DNA of 19,077 nucleotides, taken from NCBI GenBank assembly GCA_002482565.1, contig DLGG01000154.1:1-19077 (forward strand), written 5' to 3'. A model generated the notes under the pieces. That model worked only from the letters and a program-made list of their open reading frames with translations, made no database searches and was not told where the DNA came from. The translations under genes and the position numbers were made by a program. This DNA is from Solidesulfovibrio magneticus. Lineage in GTDB: Bacteria > Desulfobacterota > Desulfovibrionia > Desulfovibrionales > Desulfovibrionaceae. Positions 14,827 through 19,077 of the stretch are shown piece after piece (the first letter of the stretch is position 1; every line of letters starts with the position of its first letter).

Positions 14827-15054
14827 ATGATTTCTCACCAAATAATACAGCTACTTCGAATAATCGCCGACCTCGACGCCGGCATCGCCCCGAAACCCGT
14901 TCGGCGCACGACCTTGACGCGCCGCGAGGACGGCTCCTTCCTGCGCAGCGTCCTGGCCGACGACGGCAGCGTCGTGGCCGAGGAGATCGTTACGCCGGGG
15001 CAGTCCGTCGGCCTTCACAATCCCGAAATCCTGCGCGACATCGCCGCGCCGTAA
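14827..15054 (+). CDS. Small hypothetical protein, 75 aa, at the edge of the AT-rich island
   Basis: I do not recognise it. The first 12 or so codons lie in AT-rich DNA and the rest is GC-rich, so the frame straddles the junction of the acquired island. The GC-rich part (TLTRREDGSFLRSVLADDGSV...) has an amphipathic, protein-like composition and GC-rich third positions, suggesting a real coding frame. No ribosome binding site is seen upstream of 14827. It may be a small genuine gene, or the 3' remnant of a longer gene cut by the island and read from a chance ATG. It starts 83 bases from the divergent DUF262 start. Confidence 0.4.
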   Translation: MISHQIIQLLRIIADLDAGIAPKPVRRTTLTRREDGSFLRSVLADDGSVVAEEIVTPGQSVGLHNPEILRDIAAP

Positions 15055-15129
15055 CTTCCCCTCCGGGGCGGCTCCCTATCACGCCTCATCGCGCCCATTA
15101 CCCCGCCGCCCAACGCCCCTTCATTTCCC

Positions 15130-15672
15130 CTATTCCGAAATCTCCAACCGCATCGCCACCCGATTTCGCAATCCCCGCTCCTGCTCTTCACGCAGTATCG
15201 CCGCAATCGCCTGCGGCATGGCGGCCTCGCCGACAACGCCAAAGCCCAGTTTGGCATAAAACGGCGCATTCCAGGCAATATCCGAGAAGGTCGTCAAATA
15301 GCATTCCGAAAATCCGCGCTCGTGCATTGCCTGCATGGCCTGGCGGATTAGCGCCGTCCCCAGGCCTTGCCGGCCATGGTCCGGGTGCACGTCCACCTGG
15401 GCAAGCAGGGCCAGGCCATCGACCACTTGCACAAGAATATACCCAACAGGCGAGCCGCCAGCATCGACAGCCACCCACAACAGGCCCTGCGCTTGCGCGG
15501 CCAGCAGCACATCCATGGGCAGCTTTTCCGACAGAATATGTTCCGGCAGGTAATCGACAGGAAAAATCTTCGCCGCCGCGAGTTCGATAGCGTTCAACAA
15601 GGGGATATGGCGCGGCGCGGCCGGGATGATGGCGTACCCCGCCTGTTCCCTCTTCGAATCCTCGCGCTTCAT
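15130..15672 (-). CDS. GNAT-family N-acetyltransferase
   Basis: This 180-residue protein is of ordinary length for a single GNAT domain. It shows beta4 LLAQVDVHPDHGRQGLGTALI with the acetyl-CoA pyrophosphate loop RQGLGT, then the downstream WNAPFYAKLGFGVVGE segment typical of motif B. The acceptor substrate cannot be inferred. The start at 15672 (MKRED...) has ACAGGA a few bases upstream; the frame stays open to 15990, but the extra part has no family resemblance or support. It is transcribed away from the acyltransferase gene at 16017, with a 344-base gap between them. An acetyltransferase that acts on antibiotics, amino acids or a protein N-terminus is equally possible. Confidence 0.88.
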   Translation of the reverse strand: MKREDSKREQAGYAIIPAAPRHIPLLNAIELAAAKIFPVDYLPEHILSEKLPMDVLLAAQAQGLLWVAVDAGGSPVGYILVQVVDGLALLAQVDVHPDHGRQGLGTALIRQAMQAMHERGFSECYLTTFSDIAWNAPFYAKLGFGVVGEAAMPQAIAAILREEQERGLRNRVAMRLEISE

Positions 15673-16016
15673 GGTCTGTCCTGTTTCTTGGCAGCTCTCT
15701 CTAAACACGGTTCTTCTGGGCATTTCGGAAAAGAGGCTGACGTCGAGACTGCGACGGCCAGCCTTTTTCTGGAAGTTGCGAAGCGAACCGGGAAAAAACG
15801 CGCCGTTGTCCGGCTCAGAGATTACCCGGCTTCCGGCGGGCTGGAAAGGCTCTCGGACGGGGCGGCAAACGATGCAAAGCTCGTGAAAAGGGCCGCCCGC
15901 CGACGCTTCTAGGCCCAGACGAGGCCGGGACGCGCCGCATAAGGCCCGGCCGGCCGTTTGCGCCCCGGGTCCGGCCATGATAGCCAACACGGCGAAATCG
16001 CTCCCTGCGAGGTCCC
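15673..16016. other. 344-base divergent intergenic region
   Basis: This lies between the minus-strand GNAT gene and the plus-strand acyltransferase gene, so promoters for both are expected here; none stands out. It contains a 7-bp stem GGGCGGC/GCCGCCC (15860-15866 with 15892-15898) enclosing CGATGCAAAGCTCG. A minus-strand frame extends the GNAT gene across it but looks non-coding. No RNA gene or riboswitch is recognised. Confidence 0.4.
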
Positions 16017-16982
16017 ATGCGAGCCGTCCGCGACGCCCTGGTGTGGTGCTACTGGCATCCCTTCAAGCGACTGATCCAGGCCCTGCCCCTGCCCAGCGCC
16101 CTGGCCCTGGCCCGGGGGCTGGGCAGCCTGCTTGGCCGCGTGCCCAACGCCCGGCTTATCGGCATGGCCGAGGCGGCCCGTCTCGTTCCCGGCGTGCCGG
16201 CCGATCCGGCCGCCCGCCTGGCCCTGGCCCGGGAAGCCTTGATCCAGTTCTGCCAGACCGACCTGGAAGTGCTCTACTTCCCGAAACTCACCCCGGCCAT
16301 AACGGCCGCCCACGTGCGCATTGAGGGCCGCCAGCGCCTGGACGCCGCCCTGGCCCAGGGACGCGGCGTCATGCTGGCCTTTGGCCACTACGGGGCCAAC
16401 CAGATGGTCATGCCCGCCGTGGGCCATGCCGGCTACCGCATGTGCCAGCTCTCTGCCCCGGCCACAAAACTGAACGAAAAGCTGCCCGAGGCCCGAAGCG
16501 CCGCCGTGCGCCGCACCCGCGAGCTGCGCTGGGCCCACGAACAGACCCTGCCCGTGACCCACATCGACGTTTTCGGCAGCCTCAAGGGCGCATTCACCTG
16601 CCTGCGCGGCGGCCACATCCTTGGCGTGGCCATGGACGGCGGCGGCGGCGAAAAACGCGCCTCTGTGCCGTTTCTGGGCCGCCAGGCCCTGTTCTCCCTG
16701 GGGCCGATGCTGTTGGCCGGCAAGACCGGCTGCGAGGTGCTCCCCTGCTTCATGGAACGCGCCCCGTCCGGCAGCCTCACCCTGCGCATCGAGGACCCGC
16801 TGTCCTTGGTCGCGGCCGAGGGCAACGGCGCGTCGGCCGAGGAGGCGGCCCGGGCCAACACCGCCGCCTTTGCCGCGCGACTAAGCGCCGCCGTCATGGC
16901 CAATCCCAGCCACTACCTCTACTTCCTGGCCTTTCGGCAACACATGGCCGCGGCCGGCCACGAGCCTTTTTTCCTGGAATAA
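16017..16982 (+). CDS. Lysophospholipid/lipid A acyltransferase-like protein (LpxL/HtrB superfamily)
   Basis: This 321-residue protein resembles Kdo-lipid A late acyltransferases, inner-membrane-associated enzymes that add acyl chains to lipid A or lysophospholipids. Matching segments are GVMLAFGHYGANQMVMPA around residues 118-135, the LGVAMDGGGGEKRASVPFLG region (Asp207) and the GPMLLAGKTGCEVLPCF stretch. The family's catalytic H-x4-D/E motif is here His124-Tyr-Gly-Ala-Asn-Gln129, with Gln in place of the acidic residue; either this is a divergent subfamily or the catalytic partner lies elsewhere. The N-terminus (WCYWHPFKRLIQALPLPSALALA) is moderately hydrophobic and could contact the membrane. 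GAGG at 16009-16012 precedes the ATG. A PP-loop gene follows after 79 bases on the same strand. Confidence 0.82.
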   Translation: MRAVRDALVWCYWHPFKRLIQALPLPSALALARGLGSLLGRVPNARLIGMAEAARLVPGVPADPAARLALAREALIQFCQTDLEVLYFPKLTPAITAAHVRIEGRQRLDAALAQGRGVMLAFGHYGANQMVMPAVGHAGYRMCQLSAPATKLNEKLPEARSAAVRRTRELRWAHEQTLPVTHIDVFGSLKGAFTCLRGGHILGVAMDGGGGEKRASVPFLGRQALFSLGPMLLAGKTGCEVLPCFMERAPSGSLTLRIEDPLSLVAAEGNGASAEEAARANTAAFAARLSAAVMANPSHYLYFLAFRQHMAAAGHEPFFLE

Positions 16983-17061
16983 AAGCCCACAGCCGGGTTA
17001 TGACGGCCTTGCCGCCCGGATCACCCCCGGCGGCGCATCCGATCGCCAAGGACCGACACTC

Positions 17062-17874
17062 ATGGACCACGCCCTGCTCGACCTGCCCCTTGAAGAAAAA
17101 ATCGCCCTGTCCAAGCGCGTGCTGGCCGGGGCCATGGACCGCTTCGGCGATGCCTTCTGGATCGCCTGGACCGGGGCCAAGGACAGCACGCTCACCCTGT
17201 GGCTGGCCCGGGAGCTGTGCCGCGAAACCGGCCGGACCATGCCGCGCGTGCTCACCATCGACGAAGGCGACCCGTTCCCGGAAATCCTCGATTTCCAAAA
17301 ACGCCTGGCCGCCGACTGGGGCCTGGACGTCCATCTGGCCGCCAACCACGAGATCCTCGACCGCAAGCCGGCCATCGGCGACTACATCGACCTGTCCACC
17401 CTGTCCCAGGCCGTGCGCGACGAAGCGGCCCGCACCGGGTTCACCGGCCCGGGCTTCCCTTTTGACCCGGAATCGCCGCTGGGCAACCAGCTCATGAAGG
17501 TGCTGCCCATGAACACCTTTTTGCGCGAAAACGGCGTGGCCGCCCTGGCCACGGCCATCCGCTGGGACGAGCATCCGGCCCGGGAGGGCGAACTCTACGA
17601 AAGCCCCCGCGAGGAGCCGCCCCATCTGCGCGTCCACCCCATCCTGCACATGCGCGAAGCCGACGTCTGGGCCATCACGCGCGGCCACGGCCTGCCCCAC
17701 TGCTCCCTCTACGCCAAGGGTTACCGCAGCCTCGGGACACTGAGCGGCACCGTCCGCAAAAGCGATCTGCCGGCCTGGGAACAGGACCTCACCGACCGCA
17801 GCGGCGAACGGGCCGGCCGCGACCAGGACAAGGAAGACGCCATGGAGCAGCTGCGCGCCCTGGGCTACATGTAA
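17062..17874 (+). CDS. PP-loop ATPase, phosphoadenosine phosphosulfate reductase/CysD-like family
   Basis: This 270-residue protein belongs to the adenine nucleotide alpha-hydrolase (PP-loop) superfamily. WTGAKDST (36-43) is a variant of the SGGKDS ATP-pyrophosphate loop. AIRWDEHPAR (with Arg167, Asp169, Glu170 and Arg174) matches the CysD/CysH nucleotide-binding segment. RVHPILHMREADVWAI and SLYAKGYRSLG are the usual C-terminal family blocks. The catalytic Cys motif of true PAPS reductases (ECGIHxG near the C-terminus) is absent, and the GYRSLG block is followed by TLSGT where CysD usually has GC..CT. It is therefore better described as a CysD-like or unassigned member than as a reductase. 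AAGGA (17048-17052) precedes the ATG. It may be cotranscribed with the acyltransferase gene upstream. Confidence 0.88.
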   Translation: MDHALLDLPLEEKIALSKRVLAGAMDRFGDAFWIAWTGAKDSTLTLWLARELCRETGRTMPRVLTIDEGDPFPEILDFQKRLAADWGLDVHLAANHEILDRKPAIGDYIDLSTLSQAVRDEAARTGFTGPGFPFDPESPLGNQLMKVLPMNTFLRENGVAALATAIRWDEHPAREGELYESPREEPPHLRVHPILHMREADVWAITRGHGLPHCSLYAKGYRSLGTLSGTVRKSDLPAWEQDLTDRSGERAGRDQDKEDAMEQLRALGYM

Positions 17875-17889
17875 TGCCATTGGCTCAGT

Positions 17890-17930
17890 CGCCTTCCGGT
17901 CGGGATCCCGCCGGACCCGACCGAAAGGCG
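17890..17930. repeat. 15-bp near-perfect hairpin between PP-loop and glycosyltransferase genes
   Basis: The arms at 17890-17904 and 17916-17930 are complementary except for one mismatch and have an 11-base loop. No T-run follows. It may act as a 3' stabilising hairpin or a weak terminator after the PP-loop gene. Confidence 0.55.
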
Positions 17931-17980
17931 GCCGTGCCGCCCTTGCCAGACCGGGGCGAGGCGGCGATAGTGCCCCAACC

Positions 17981-19077
17981 ATGACCCGAAACACCCTCGT
18001 CTCCCTGGCCGTGGCCGGCAGTCTGCTGGCCGCCGCCCTGACGCTGGGCCACTGGCGCGAACCGCTTGCGGCGGCCGCCGCCCTGCCCATGCTGACCATG
18101 CTGCTTTTCCGTCGCCGCCCGGCCCCCAGCCCCGGCCCGGACGCGCCGTTTATCCGGGGCTGCCTCGTCTACGCCGTGCTGGCCGCCGGCCTGGCCGGTT
18201 GGGATGTGCTCATCCAGACGCGGCTGCCCGAACTCCTCTCGCCGCTGGCCGCCAACGCCCTGGAAGGCCGCGAAGCCCTCAAGGGCTGGCTTGTGGCCCG
18301 GGGAGCCGACATCTACCCCGGGGCCAGCCCGCCCTGGCCTCGCCTCATCACGCTCTATCCGCCGCTTTTCTATCTCGCGGCGGCGGTCCTGACGCCCTTT
18401 GCCGCTTCACCGCTTATGGCCGGCAAACTGGCCGCCCTGGCCGGCGGAGCGGCCATCCTGATCGCGCTCTTTTTCCTGGGCCGCCGGTTGGACGGGAAAA
18501 CCTTGGGACCCCTTGGCGGCGCGCTGACCGGCCTTTTGGCGGCCCTTGCCGCCTTTGCCCAGCCGGAAATGGGGAACGCCTTTGTCTGCAAACCCGACAC
18601 CCTGGCCGTGGGCAGCCTGTTGCTGGCCGTGGCCGTGTTCGAGGCCGCCCGCGTACGCGGCAACACGCGGCTTTTCGCGCTAAGCGGCCTGCTTGTGGCC
18701 CTGGCCTGCCTGGGCAAGCAGCAAATGTGGCCCCTGGCCGGAGCCTACGCCGCCTTGCTGTTCGTTTTTCGCCTGTCGCGCCGGGAGCGGCTTTCCGCCC
18801 TGGCCGGGCTGGCCGGCGGCGGCGCGGTCCTGGGACTGGCCTGCCTGGCCTGGTTCGGCCCGGACATCTGGGTTCAGACGGTGCTCTTTCCCAAGGCCAT
18901 GACCGGCCTGGCCGCCGACAACAGCCACGGCGTGGCCTACGCCCGCCTGGGCGAGTTCGCCGCCGGCCACGGGCCGCTTCTGGCCGCCTACGCCGGCTGG
19001 TTGGCCCTGTGCGCCGTGCGGCGTCGCCTGCCGCTGCCCGACGCGCTGTTGCTGGCCTTTGTCCCTTTTTTGTGGCG
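17981..19077 (+). CDS. Multi-pass membrane glycosyltransferase-like protein (GT-C/GT39-like), truncated by window end
   Basis: The frame from the ATG at 17981 stays open to the last base (365 full codons). The translation starts MTRNTLVSLAVAGSLLAAAL and is very hydrophobic, with at least six to eight predicted membrane helices. The motif GADIYPG (roughly residues 108-114) followed by LYPPLFYLAAAVL resembles the first periplasmic loop of GT-C enzymes related to ArnT/dolichyl-phosphate mannosyltransferases. CKPDTLAVGSLLLAVAVFEAAR and LVALACLGKQQMWPLAGAY fit the same family, which moves sugars from polyprenyl-phosphate donors outside the membrane. The C-terminal part is missing, so the length and any periplasmic domain are unknown. 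No strong ribosome binding site is visible. The substrate is not inferable. Confidence 0.75.
   Translation, partial: MTRNTLVSLAVAGSLLAAALTLGHWREPLAAAAALPMLTMLLFRRRPAPSPGPDAPFIRGCLVYAVLAAGLAGWDVLIQTRLPELLSPLAANALEGREALKGWLVARGADIYPGASPPWPRLITLYPPLFYLAAAVLTPFAASPLMAGKLAALAGGAAILIALFFLGRRLDGKTLGPLGGALTGLLAALAAFAQPEMGNAFVCKPDTLAVGSLLLAVAVFEAARVRGNTRLFALSGLLVALACLGKQQMWPLAGAYAALLFVFRLSRRERLSALAGLAGGGAVLGLACLAWFGPDIWVQTVLFPKAMTGLAADNSHGVAYARLGEFAAGHGPLLAAYAGWLALCAVRRRLPLPDALLLAFVPFLW

Noticed and set aside
15790..15900. Possible c-di-GMP (GEMM) riboswitch, from the words GGCAAAC and GCAAAGC near 15864-15880
   Set aside because: The conserved words are only three bases apart, so the P1b stem-loop of GEMM is missing, and no downstream GGTAGCGGGGTTACC-like element is present.
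15673..15990. N-terminal extension of the GNAT protein up to 15990
   Set aside because: The extra 106 residues resemble no GNAT sequence, and the ATG at 15672 has a plausible ribosome binding site and gives a standard-length domain.

Overview
The window is mostly GC-rich DNA with long runs of G- and C-ending codons. It fits a Desulfovibrionaceae-type sulfate reducer (Desulfovibrio/Solidesulfovibrio-like). This placement is an inference from base composition, a three-gene archaeal-type glutamate synthase with ferredoxin modules, a PP-loop PAPS-reductase-like gene, and GC-rich hairpin repeats between genes. No rRNA, tRNA, CRISPR array, transposase, integrase or phage gene is visible.

Layout. 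(1) 1-2737: a hairpin-rich leader, then an ABC importer of the nitrate/sulfonate/NMT1 type: ATPase (241-1002), permease 1 (about 1140-1997) and permease 2 (1994-2737, 4-base ATGA overlap). (2) 2738-5757: an AT-rich two-gene cassette. It encodes a 755-residue protein with two phosphoribosyltransferase-like motifs near its C-terminus and, overlapping it by 11 bases, a 204-residue protein with about four membrane segments. (3) 5786-6730: the periplasmic substrate-binding protein of the same importer type, cut off from its transporter genes by the cassette. (4) 6731-7340: a 610-base stretch without a convincing gene. (5) 7341-12440: the glutamate synthase operon of glutaminase subunit, ferredoxin-FMN synthase subunit, and GXGXG domain fused to the NAD(P)H oxidoreductase, closed by a strong terminator. 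(6) 12524-14743, minus strand: a second AT-rich two-gene cassette of a DUF262 (ParB/Srx-fold) protein followed by a HEPN ribonuclease-like protein. (7) 14827-19077: GC-rich core again, with a small ORF, a GNAT acetyltransferase (minus), an LpxL/HtrB-like acyltransferase, a PP-loop PAPS reductase/CysD-like protein and the start of a multi-pass GT-C/GT39-like glycosyltransferase that runs off the end.

How the genes work together. The importer genes form one operon, now interrupted. The glt genes form one translationally packed operon that makes glutamate from glutamine and 2-oxoglutarate. The two AT-rich pairs look like independently acquired accessory modules. DUF262 plus HEPN matches known prokaryotic conflict/defence architecture. 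The tandem PRTase-like plus four-TM pair is not one I recognise, and it is the best candidate here for an undescribed system (a putative sensor/enzyme with a membrane effector; this is inference).
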